The position numbers and the translations under genes were made by a program. A model generated the notes under the pieces. That model was not told where the DNA came from. It did not search any database and was given only the letters and a program-made list of their open reading frames with translations. Positions 43,491 to 51,098 of a DNA stretch of 64,000 nucleotides are shown here, in pieces. Source of the DNA: Litorimonas sp046250185 (GTDB taxonomy: Bacteria > Pseudomonadota > Alphaproteobacteria > Caulobacterales > Maricaulaceae); NCBI RefSeq assembly GCF_046250185.1, contig NZ_CP176469.1, one strand, 5' to 3'. Within the stretch, counting starts at the first letter, position 1, and every line of letters begins with the position of its first letter.

Positions 43491-44108
43491 ATGGAGACAG
43501 CCGCACATAAAACACTTGTTCTGGCCTGCGGCGCGCTGGCTAAGGAAATTGTGCGGCTTCAAACTCTTCGGGGTGCGATCTTTGATTTGCAGTGTTTGCC
43601 AGCGGGGTATCACAACACACCAGACAAAATTGTACCAGAATTACGCAAGCTACTCGACGCGCGCGCCGGTGACTATGATCGGGTGATCATAGGATATGGG
43701 GATTGCGGGACGGGCGGCGGTCTGGATCGTTTGCTCGCAGATTATCCCAAGGCAGAGCGGTTGCCGGGCGCACATTGCTACGCCTTTTACGCAGGCCTCC
43801 CCGAATTTGACGCGATGATGGAAGAGGAGTTGGGCAGTTTCTTCCTGACCGATTACCTCGTTCGGCACTTTGAAACATTGATTATCAAAGGTATGGGGCT
43901 CGACCGTTTTCCCAATCTGCGAGATGATTATTTCAAGCATTATAAACGCCTCGTTTATATCTCCCAAGCCCCTGATGCTGACCTCGTGAAGCAAGCTGAA
44001 GCGGCGGCCGTCAGGCTTGGTCTTGCGTTTGAACAGCGCGATGTTGGCTACGGAGCATTGCAAGGTATGGTCCGCAGTATCCCTCAAAAGGAAGCCGCCC
44101 ATGTATAG
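43491..44108 (+). CDS. DUF1638 protein
   Basis: A 205-residue protein of the DUF1638 family: TLVLACGALAKEIVRL at the N-terminus, YDRVIIGYGDCGTGGGLDRL (about residue 65) and LPGAHCYAFYAG (about 90). Conserved Cys, His and Asp residues suggest a metal or corrinoid-linked role, but no activity is known to me. Members often lie next to corrinoid protein and MttB/RamA-like genes, as here, 6 bases after the corrinoid protein. Its stop overlaps the next gene's start by 8 bases. Confidence 0.85.
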   Translation: METAAHKTLVLACGALAKEIVRLQTLRGAIFDLQCLPAGYHNTPDKIVPELRKLLDARAGDYDRVIIGYGDCGTGGGLDRLLADYPKAERLPGAHCYAFYAGLPEFDAMMEEELGSFFLTDYLVRHFETLIIKGMGLDRFPNLRDDYFKHYKRLVYISQAPDADLVKQAEAAAVRLGLAFEQRDVGYGALQGMVRSIPQKEAAHV

Positions 44109-44583
44109 AATGCGTCACTGGTCCGTTCGCCATTCCCGCTTTATGGAGGGGCTTTATAATGCCGTGAATCCCACGATTTTGTTTGTGCTGCGCGGCATCA
44201 CCAAAGTCTTCGGGACGAAGCTTGATAAACCGATTACAGCAGCAGAGGCTGGCCTGAAAGGGTTTCTGTTTGATTGCCAAATGTGCGGGAATTGTGCCTT
44301 GTCCAAAACAGGTATGAGCTGTCCCATGAACTGCCCCAAGACAATCCGAAACGGCCCATGCGGCGGTGTGCGGGCTAACGGTATGTGCGAGGTAAAGCCT
44401 GAAATGCGCTGCGTCTGGGTCAATGCGTGGGACGGTGCAGAGCGCATGAAAAATAGTGAAGCTATCAAAGAAATCGAGTTTGCGGTCGACTACCGCGATA
44501 AAGGCAAATCAAGTTGGTTGAAACTCGCGCGTGAGGGCAAAGCCTCGATCACGCCAGATGTGCATGACGGAATGAACTCATGA
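44101..44583 (+). CDS. MTHFR C-terminal (MetV-like) cysteine-rich protein
   Basis: A 160-residue protein starting at ATG 44101, inside the end of the DUF1638 gene. The Cys-rich segment FDCQMCGNCALSKTGMSCPM to NCPKTIRNGPCGGVRANGMC has eight or more cysteines and matches the methylene-THF reductase C-terminal family (PF12225), as in MetV of acetogens. It probably binds zinc and/or FeS clusters and forms a complex with the MetF encoded immediately downstream (ATGA overlap). The pairing suggests an electron-transferring MetVF-type reductase, not the free-standing NADH-dependent MetF. Confidence 0.87.
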   Translation: MYRMRHWSVRHSRFMEGLYNAVNPTILFVLRGITKVFGTKLDKPITAAEAGLKGFLFDCQMCGNCALSKTGMSCPMNCPKTIRNGPCGGVRANGMCEVKPEMRCVWVNAWDGAERMKNSEAIKEIEFAVDYRDKGKSSWLKLAREGKASITPDVHDGMNS

Positions 44584-45644
44584 CGGACGAGCTAAATCTC
44601 AACGACCCAGCCGAGGTTGATATATCTCTGATCGAAGGGTTAGAGCAAAATCCTAAAGTTCTCGGCACGAACCCAGGCGACCCTCTGCCAATGCTCGAAG
44701 GCCATGTGAGCCACGGGCGGTTTGAGCAAGTGCTGCGGGCGGGGCATTTCGCTGTCACAACGGAAATCGCACCGCCAGATTCTGCGGATCCCGACGAAGT
44801 CTTGAGGCGCGCCTCTCTGTTTGACGGTTATGTCGATGCGATCAATGCCACAGACGGCTCTGGCGCGCATTGTCATATGAGCAGCCTCGCCGTTTGCGCG
44901 ATCCTGACGCGGGCGGGTTATTCTCCGATTTTGCAAATTTCCTGCCGCGACCGAAACCGTATTGCCATCCAAGGTGATACCTTGGGCGCGGCCGCGCTGG
45001 GCGTCTGTAATGCGCTCTGTTTATCAGGCGACGACGTCGGTTCTGGCGATCATCCCGAAGCCAAGCCCGTCTTTGATCTTGATAGTATTTCCTTGACGCG
45101 GACGCTGCGCGTGCTGCGCGATGAATCGCGGTTTCTATCAGGCCGTAAACTCGACCTCGCGCCAAAATTATTTATTGGCTCCTCCATTAATCCTTTTGTT
45201 CCACCTGTTGAAAACCGTGTCGACCAACTTTCCAAGAAGATTAAGGCGGGGGCAGAATATATCCAATCGCAATATTGTTTTGATATGGACATCTTGCGGG
45301 ACTTCATGAAGCGCGCCGTTGATATGGGCCTAACGGAACAGGCTTATTTATTGATCGGCGTAGGTGTTTTACCGTCTGCGAAGACGGCGCGGTGGATGCG
45401 CGAAAATGTGCCAGGCGTGCACATCCCGGATTATATCATCAACCGCCTCGAAGGTGCGGATAAACCGCTTCGCGAGGGTCGCAATATCTGCGTCGAGTTG
45501 ATGCAAGAGATGAAAGAGATTGACGGCATTGCGGGCGTTCACGTCATGGCCTACCGCCAAGAAAAATGGGTCGGAGATGTCGTTAAACGCTCTGGCGTTT
45601 TGGGCGACCGCAAACCCTGGTCACCTGAATTGATCGACACATAA
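44580..45644 (+). CDS. metF: methylenetetrahydrofolate reductase
   Basis: A 354-residue FAD enzyme of the MetF family, with an N-terminal extension of about 45 residues. Seen: FAVTTEIAPPDSADPDEVLR, the folate/flavin Asp region DGYVDAINATDGSG, QISCRDRNRIAIQGDTLGA, LCLSGDDVGSGDHP and QSQYCFDMDILRDFM. In biosynthesis it makes methyl-THF; in this operon, methyl-THF produced from corrinoid would have to be oxidised back to methylene-THF. Overlaps the MetV-like gene by 4 bases. Confidence 0.93.
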   Translation: MTDELNLNDPAEVDISLIEGLEQNPKVLGTNPGDPLPMLEGHVSHGRFEQVLRAGHFAVTTEIAPPDSADPDEVLRRASLFDGYVDAINATDGSGAHCHMSSLAVCAILTRAGYSPILQISCRDRNRIAIQGDTLGAAALGVCNALCLSGDDVGSGDHPEAKPVFDLDSISLTRTLRVLRDESRFLSGRKLDLAPKLFIGSSINPFVPPVENRVDQLSKKIKAGAEYIQSQYCFDMDILRDFMKRAVDMGLTEQAYLLIGVGVLPSAKTARWMRENVPGVHIPDYIINRLEGADKPLREGRNICVELMQEMKEIDGIAGVHVMAYRQEKWVGDVVKRSGVLGDRKPWSPELIDT

Positions 45645-45680
45645 TTAATTAAATCATTTTCACAACAATAGGACTATCAC

Positions 45681-46574
45681 ATGGCCCGCACTATTCTCGC
45701 TTCTGCCACCAAAGAACACGTCATCGGTTTTGATGATGCTTTCACCATGATCGGAGAGCGGATCAACCCGACGGGTCGCAAGCTCTTTTCAAAGGAACTC
45801 AAAGAGCAAAATTACTGGCGCGTGAAAAAAGAAGCCCTGGCACAAGTCGAAGCTGGCGCGCAAGTGCTGGACGTGAATGTCGGTGTGCCGCTCGCGGATG
45901 AACCTCTCATCATGTCGGAAGTGATCCCATTGATCCAAAGCCTGACAGACGTGCCGCTCTGTATTGACAGCTCGGTTATGGACGCATTGGAAGCGGGCTT
46001 GAAAGTCTATAAGGGCCGCCCGCTGCTAAACTCCACGACGGCCGAAGAAGAAGTCATGGAGCGGATTCTGCCGCTCGTGGCAAAATATGATTGCGCCGTT
46101 GTGGCAATTTCCAACGATGATACCGGCATTTCACAAGATCCAGATGTGCGCTTTGAGGTGGCCAAACGCATTGTCAACCGCGCGTCAGATTACGGGATCA
46201 AGCCCGAAGACGTCGTTGTTGATCCGCTGGTCATGCCGATTGGCGCTGTTAATTCCGCTGGTACAGATGTGTTTAAATTGCTCAATCGTCTGCGCAATGA
46301 ATTGGGCGTGAACACGACTTGCGGGGCGTCCAACGTGGCCTTCGGCCTGCCCAATCGTCATACAATCAACAACGCATTTTTGCCGATGCTCGCCTGTGCA
46401 GGCATGACGTCTGCGATTGTCAATGTGTTGGATGACGGCCTTGTGCCAGCCGTCCGCGCTGCCGACATTCTCAACGGCGTCGATCCAGATTGTAGCAACT
46501 GGATCAAACATTATCGCCCAGCGCCAGCTGCTGGGGAACGCGGACGTCGCGGCGGCGGGCGTCGTCGAGGCTAA
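45681..46574 (+). CDS. methyl-corrinoid:THF methyltransferase (pterin-binding family)
   Basis: A 297-residue TIM-barrel protein of the DHPS/AcsE/MtrH type (PF00809): MIGERINPTGRKLFSKEL, AGAQVLDVNVGVPLADEP, PLCIDSSVMDALEAGL, PLLNSTTAEEE, VVDPLVMPIGAVNSAG. It is predicted to move the methyl group between the corrinoid protein and THF, equivalent to MtgA in glycine betaine systems. It is too short and lacks the catalytic context for dihydropteroate synthase. The C-terminus ends in an Arg/Gly-rich tail (GERGRRGGGRRRG), a feature shared with other proteins of this operon. Its stop overlaps the next start (TAATG). Confidence 0.9.
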   Translation: MARTILASATKEHVIGFDDAFTMIGERINPTGRKLFSKELKEQNYWRVKKEALAQVEAGAQVLDVNVGVPLADEPLIMSEVIPLIQSLTDVPLCIDSSVMDALEAGLKVYKGRPLLNSTTAEEEVMERILPLVAKYDCAVVAISNDDTGISQDPDVRFEVAKRIVNRASDYGIKPEDVVVDPLVMPIGAVNSAGTDVFKLLNRLRNELGVNTTCGASNVAFGLPNRHTINNAFLPMLACAGMTSAIVNVLDDGLVPAVRAADILNGVDPDCSNWIKHYRPAPAAGERGRRGGGRRRG

Positions 46575-46984
46575 TGGCGACAGAGTCCAAAATATATCAC
46601 GGGCATTGCTATTGCGGCGCCGTCAGTTTCTCGGCCAAAGACGTGTCAGATATTTGGTATTGTCATTGCAAGCAATGCCAACACCTGACGGGGCTATATA
46701 TTGCTGCGGCGGGGGCTAAGCGTGAAGACATCACGATCAAGGGCGACGTCAACTGGCTCCCGATTTCAGAGAAGTCGACATCGGGCCATTGCGCAGCGTG
46801 CGGCAGCTATATGTTCTGGAACGAGGCTGCGCGCCCGACGATCAGCATTTTGGCGGGCAGCTTTGCAGATACAAACGGGCTAGAGGTCAAAGGCCATATT
46901 TTTGTGGCTGAAAAAGGCGATTACTACGAGATTACCGACGGCCTGCCGCAATTTGCCGCTTTCCCGCCCAACGGAACACGTTAA
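46574..46984 (+). CDS. GFA family (CENP-V/GFA) zinc protein
   Basis: A 136-residue protein with zinc ligands in GHCYCGAVSF, WYCHCKQCQHLTG and SGHCAACGSYMFW, as in glutathione-dependent formaldehyde-activating enzyme and its relatives. Catalysis by the family is disputed. Its coupled position (TAATG) within a methyl-group oxidation operon suggests a role in formaldehyde handling or in thiol/cluster protection. A second GFA gene lies at 55518-55910. Confidence 0.88.
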   Translation: MATESKIYHGHCYCGAVSFSAKDVSDIWYCHCKQCQHLTGLYIAAAGAKREDITIKGDVNWLPISEKSTSGHCAACGSYMFWNEAARPTISILAGSFADTNGLEVKGHIFVAEKGDYYEITDGLPQFAAFPPNGTR

Positions 46985-46994
46985 AACCTGCGTC

Positions 46995-48929
46995 ATGACC
47001 ACACACACAATTATATTCACACCTAGCGGGCAGCAAACACGCGGAGAAGCAGGCGAGACTGTCTATGATGTCGCCTTGCGGGCGGGTGTCGACATGCAAT
47101 CGATCTGTGGCGGCAAAGGCCTCTGCAAACGCTGCCAAGTCGAAGTTGAACCTGGGGAATTTGCAAAGTTCAAACTATCCGTCGGCGAAGACCAAATCCC
47201 GAAACTGTCACCCACAGAAAAGAAAGCACGCCATGACGGCGAGTTGTCGGACACGCGCCGTTTGGCCTGCCGCGCCAAAATTCGCGGTGACCTAGTTGTC
47301 GAAGTGCCAAGCGATTCTCGCGAGCGCGAAACTTCGATCCAAAAGAAAAGCACGCATTTCGAGACGGAGTTAAATCCCGCGATCCAACTGCATATGGTGA
47401 AGCTGCCAGAACCGACCTTAGAAGATAATCCGTCTGACACCGAAGCCCTGATTAAAGAGCTGGCTGACCTCGGCGTGACCGCCACGTTTTCTCATACATT
47501 ATTTCAAAAGCTGCAGCCGCTTCTCAATCAAAATGATCGCACTCTCATTTGTGTTGTGCGCGACGGGGCCGAGGTTATCGACATTTGGCCGCCATCTGAA
47601 AAGCAGACCTACGGTGCGGCGATTGATGTCGGCTCCACGTCTGTCGCCATGTATGTTTATAACCTTCAAACGGGTCTACTCGTATTCGAAAAAGCGGCGA
47701 TGAACCCGCAAATTCGTTACGGCGAAGACCTGATGAGCCGCGTTTCATACGTTATGATGAACAAGGGCGGAGAGGTGAAGCTGACCGCTGAAATCCGCAA
47801 ACAGATCGCGTCTATGCTGGCGGCGGCGATAGACGAATTGGCGCTGTCTGAGGATCAACTGCTCGAAGTAATTTGCGTCGGAAATCCGATCATGCATCAC
47901 CTCTTGCTCGGCATTGATCCAACGCCCTTGGGCGTGGCCCCGTTTACATTGACCGTCAAAAACTGGGTCGATGTTCCGGCCAGCTATATGGAATTTGGTT
48001 TGTCTGACAAAGCGCGCGTCTCGCTCTTCCCACTGATCGGGGGGCATGTTGGGGCCGATACGACGGCCGCTTATCTTACGCAAGTTGACATCATGCGCGA
48101 CCGCTCCGTGCTGCTGGTAGACATTGGGACCAATGCAGAAATCGTACTGTCCCATAACGGCAAAATCGCGGCTGCGTCCTCCCCAACAGGGCCAGCGCTC
48201 GAAGGTGCAGAGATCAGCTCAGGCGTTCGCGCGTCACTCGGGGCGATCGAACGTGTGCGAATTGATCCTGTTACCAAAAATGGCAAAGTTAAAATCATCG
48301 GCCATGACGATTGGCTATCAGATGAAGGTGATTTGGGCGACCACAAGATAACTGGTATTTGCGGCTCTGGCATTTTCGAAGTCATGGTGGAACTCGCGGC
48401 CGCTGGCTTAATTGATCAAGGCGGATTATTCATTCCCGCCGCCGCCCCGCATCGATTCGAGCAGGTAAATAATGTCTGGCAATATCTTCTGCTAGATCAG
48501 CCCGGAAATCCCATCATCGTCAAGCAAACCGATGTGCGCTCCGTTCAACTCGCCAAGGCCGCGCTCTATGCTGGGGCAGAATTGCTGGCAGAAAAACTTG
48601 GCTGCACAGAATTTGATGAAGTGCTGCTCGCGGGCGCATTTGGCACGCATTTGGACAGTAAATATGTCGCTGATATTCATATTGTGCCGCATGCGGGCGC
48701 AGATAAAATCCGCTCTATCGGAAATGCCGCCGGCACGGGCGCAGCGATGGCGCTGTTAAATGTGGACGAGAAAGCCAAGATCATTGCGGCCACGGAAGAA
48801 GTTGAAAAAATTGAAACAGCGCTGGAGCCAAAATTCCAAGATTACTTTGTAGGGTCGATGAAATTCCCCCACGCACCTGCATCTGTTGGCGATCCAAATC
48901 GTCGGCGCAATCGTCGGCGCGGGGGATGA
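46995..48929 (+). CDS. RACo-type corrinoid activation protein (ASKHA ATPase with ferredoxin domain)
   Basis: A 644-residue protein starting at ATG 46995. The N-terminal [2Fe-2S] domain reads SICGGKGLCKRCQVEVEPGE and LACRAKIRGDL (four Cys). A linker is followed by an ASKHA ATPase domain: YGAAIDVGSTSVAMYVYN (phosphate 1), LLVDIGTNAEIVLSH, ITGICGSGIFEVMVEL and LLAGAFGTHLD. This is the DUF4445/RACo pattern: it uses ATP to reduce inactive Co(II) corrinoid protein to Co(I). The tail is Arg-rich (NRRRNRRRGG). It starts 10 bases after the GFA gene. Interesting in an aerobe because reactivation needs a low-potential electron donor, not encoded here. Confidence 0.92.
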   Translation: MTTHTIIFTPSGQQTRGEAGETVYDVALRAGVDMQSICGGKGLCKRCQVEVEPGEFAKFKLSVGEDQIPKLSPTEKKARHDGELSDTRRLACRAKIRGDLVVEVPSDSRERETSIQKKSTHFETELNPAIQLHMVKLPEPTLEDNPSDTEALIKELADLGVTATFSHTLFQKLQPLLNQNDRTLICVVRDGAEVIDIWPPSEKQTYGAAIDVGSTSVAMYVYNLQTGLLVFEKAAMNPQIRYGEDLMSRVSYVMMNKGGEVKLTAEIRKQIASMLAAAIDELALSEDQLLEVICVGNPIMHHLLLGIDPTPLGVAPFTLTVKNWVDVPASYMEFGLSDKARVSLFPLIGGHVGADTTAAYLTQVDIMRDRSVLLVDIGTNAEIVLSHNGKIAAASSPTGPALEGAEISSGVRASLGAIERVRIDPVTKNGKVKIIGHDDWLSDEGDLGDHKITGICGSGIFEVMVELAAAGLIDQGGLFIPAAAPHRFEQVNNVWQYLLLDQPGNPIIVKQTDVRSVQLAKAALYAGAELLAEKLGCTEFDEVLLAGAFGTHLDSKYVADIHIVPHAGADKIRSIGNAAGTGAAMALLNVDEKAKIIAATEEVEKIETALEPKFQDYFVGSMKFPHAPASVGDPNRRRNRRRGG

Positions 48930-49015
48930 TGTCTGCGCGCTCAATAACAAAAAATTATGTTCCAAATCACGGGCTTTAGGAACAAAGCCAGTGTCACTCA
49001 TTAAGGGGAATTGAA

Positions 49016-50551
49016 ATGGCTAGAGAAGCAAGACGCGGCGGCCGCGCCGCCAGAGCCGCCGCCAACGCAGCGGAAGTCCCAAAGCGTAAACCTTATATTA
49101 CGCGCAAGATTCCGACCTATTCCGTGCTGGGGGATGCGGATCTGGCCATCCTCGAACATAATGCGGATACGCTCCTCGAAGAGGTCGGGATCGACATCAA
49201 GGAAGACCCTGAAAGCATTGGCTATTTAGTGGCCGCGGGCGCAACCGCAGACGGCGAACGTGTGCGCTTTCCGCGCGGTATGTGTCGCGAGATTATTCAA
49301 AAAAATGCGCCGTCTATTTTCACGCAATATGCGCGTAATCCAGACAACAATGTGCAGATCGGCGGCGACGCGACTGTCCTAGTGCCAGCCTACGGCCCGC
49401 CATTTGTCTACTCCAAAGAAGAAGGCCGCCGCTACGCCAATATCAATGACTTCCAAAATTTCGTGAAGCTCGCCTATATGTCGCCTTCGCTACATCATAG
49501 CGGCGGCACAGTCTGTGAGCCCGTCGATCTGCCTGTGAATAAGCGTCACTTCGACATGGTCTATGCACACCTGAAATATTCGGACAAAGCCTTTATGGGT
49601 TCTGTGACGGCGCCAGAGCGCGCGCTCGATTCCATCGATATGGCCAAGATCGCCTTTGGCGAAGATTTCGTGAACGAAAAATGCGTCATGGTGAACCTGA
49701 TCAATGCGAACTCTCCGATGACCTATGACAGCGTCATGCTCGGCGCGCTCAAACACTATGCGCGCGCAGGCCAGTGTGCGATGCCGAGCCCGTTTGTGGT
49801 ATCTGGCGCGATGTCACCCGTGACAGCGGCAGGAGTGGCGGCGCAGAGCTTGGCCGAAGGCATGGTCGGCATGGCGCTGGCGCAACTTGTTCGTCCTGGC
49901 GCGCCCGTGATTTATGGGAACTTCGTGACGTCGATGTCGATGCAGTCCGGCGCCCCGACTTTTGGCACACCCGAAGCGTCTCTGATTATCAATATGGGCG
50001 CGGCTTTGGCGCGACGTCTTGGTGTGCCGTTCCGCTCGGCGGGCGGGTTTAATGGCTCCAAAGTGCCCGATGCGCAGGCGGGATATGAAGCCGCAAATTC
50101 GCTGCAAACAGGATTACTAGCAGGCGTCAATTTCATGCTCCACACAGCTGGCTGGCTCGAAGGGGGTCTGGCTATGGGCTATGAGAAATTCATCATGGAC
50201 GCCGATCAAGCGGGCATGATGGCAGTCTTCGCCAACGGTGTTGATATGAGTGAAAACGGTCAAGCGATGGATGCCATTGCAGACGTTGGCCCGGGCAAGC
50301 ATTTCCTCGGCTGTGAACATACGCAGAAGAATTTCAAATCAGCCTTCTACCGGTCCACTGTGGCGGACAATAACTCTTTCGAGCAATGGGTCGAAGACGG
50401 GTCGCTATCTGCCGAAGATAGAGCGGAAACAGTCTATAAGAACATGCTCAACAATTATGTCGCGCCAGAGCTTGATCCAGAGATCGATGCGAAACTAATT
50501 AAATTTATGGAAGACCGCAAAGCCAGTTTCCCGGATAGCAATATCAGCTAA
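49016..50551 (+). CDS. MttB-family (non-pyrrolysine) quaternary-amine methyltransferase
   Basis: A 511-residue member of the trimethylamine methyltransferase superfamily, behind a strong AAGGGGAA site. The open frame has no internal amber codon, so it is a non-pyrrolysine homologue like MtgB (glycine betaine) or MtpB (proline betaine). Seen: LGDADLAILEHNADTLLEEV, FVYSKEEGRRYANINDFQNF, FVVSGAMSPVTAAGVAAQSL, QSGAPTFGTPEASLI. The N-terminus is basic and RGG-like (MAREARRGGRAARAAANAAE). It would demethylate a betaine onto the corrinoid protein; glycine betaine is favoured by the surrounding dimethylglycine and sarcosine genes. Convergent with soxG2, stop codons overlapping by 8 bases. Confidence 0.92.
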   Translation: MAREARRGGRAARAAANAAEVPKRKPYITRKIPTYSVLGDADLAILEHNADTLLEEVGIDIKEDPESIGYLVAAGATADGERVRFPRGMCREIIQKNAPSIFTQYARNPDNNVQIGGDATVLVPAYGPPFVYSKEEGRRYANINDFQNFVKLAYMSPSLHHSGGTVCEPVDLPVNKRHFDMVYAHLKYSDKAFMGSVTAPERALDSIDMAKIAFGEDFVNEKCVMVNLINANSPMTYDSVMLGALKHYARAGQCAMPSPFVVSGAMSPVTAAGVAAQSLAEGMVGMALAQLVRPGAPVIYGNFVTSMSMQSGAPTFGTPEASLIINMGAALARRLGVPFRSAGGFNGSKVPDAQAGYEAANSLQTGLLAGVNFMLHTAGWLEGGLAMGYEKFIMDADQAGMMAVFANGVDMSENGQAMDAIADVGPGKHFLGCEHTQKNFKSAFYRSTVADNNSFEQWVEDGSLSAEDRAETVYKNMLNNYVAPELDPEIDAKLIKFMEDRKASFPDSNIS

Positions 50552-51098
50552 GCGTGTTTTCAATCGTATGCGTCAGCGCGTCTAAAAAAGATTGCGCTGA
50601 CGATCTTGGCGAGAGCAACCGAAATTCGGTGTCGCTAAACTTCAACACAATCACAGCCATGTGATGGGCTGTGCTGCGCGTGGCAAACATGGCGGGCGCG
50701 CTGCGCAGGTCAAGCGGGGTGAAGCGCTCTAATATATTATAGGCAAGAGAGCTAGTCAGGGTCAGCGCCGTCCACCCATCTGTCTGCAATGTCGCGTAAC
50801 CATGATCACCAAAATGATCAGACATGCGTGTATCTGCCAGAATATCGTCCGCATCCAAGGAGATCATATATTGGCCTTGCCCTGTCCAAAAAGCGCGACC
50901 GCCCACGCAATTAATTAATTCATTGGGGGCAGGCGGGGTTGCTTTAAAGCGTTTTTTAAATCGCGTTGCAAATGTCGTTTCTGACCCAAGCGGGCAGGCG
51001 AGCGAGATCAATTCTCCATTGCCGTGTTCGACTAATTGTGTCGAGCCCCAGCTCTGCGAGACATGCGATAAGGGTGGCTTGGCTGTTAATTTAGACAC
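50544..51098 (-). CDS. divergent sarcosine oxidase gamma subunit (soxG2)
   Basis: A 184-residue protein in soxG position after the second alpha gene. The start is GTG 51098, overlapping the soxA2 stop and preceded 8 bases upstream by GGAGG; a longer open frame upstream lies within soxA2. It has weak SoxG-like features (LERFTPLDLRSAP; ATRSTAHHMAVIVLKFSD; FRLLSPRSSAQSFLDAL). The end overlaps the mttB end. Assigned mostly by position. Confidence 0.78.
   Translation of the reverse strand: MSKLTAKPPLSHVSQSWGSTQLVEHGNGELISLACPLGSETTFATRFKKRFKATPPAPNELINCVGGRAFWTGQGQYMISLDADDILADTRMSDHFGDHGYATLQTDGWTALTLTSSLAYNILERFTPLDLRSAPAMFATRSTAHHMAVIVLKFSDTEFRLLSPRSSAQSFLDALTHTIENTLS

Noticed and set aside
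45681..46574. Dihydropteroate synthase (folP)
   Set aside because: The pterin-binding fold is shared, but the methyl-corrinoid operon context and AcsE/MtrH-like motifs indicate a methyltransferase.
49016..50551. Pyrrolysine-containing MttB
   Set aside because: The open frame has no internal amber codon and no pyl genes are visible, so it is a non-pyrrolysine member.
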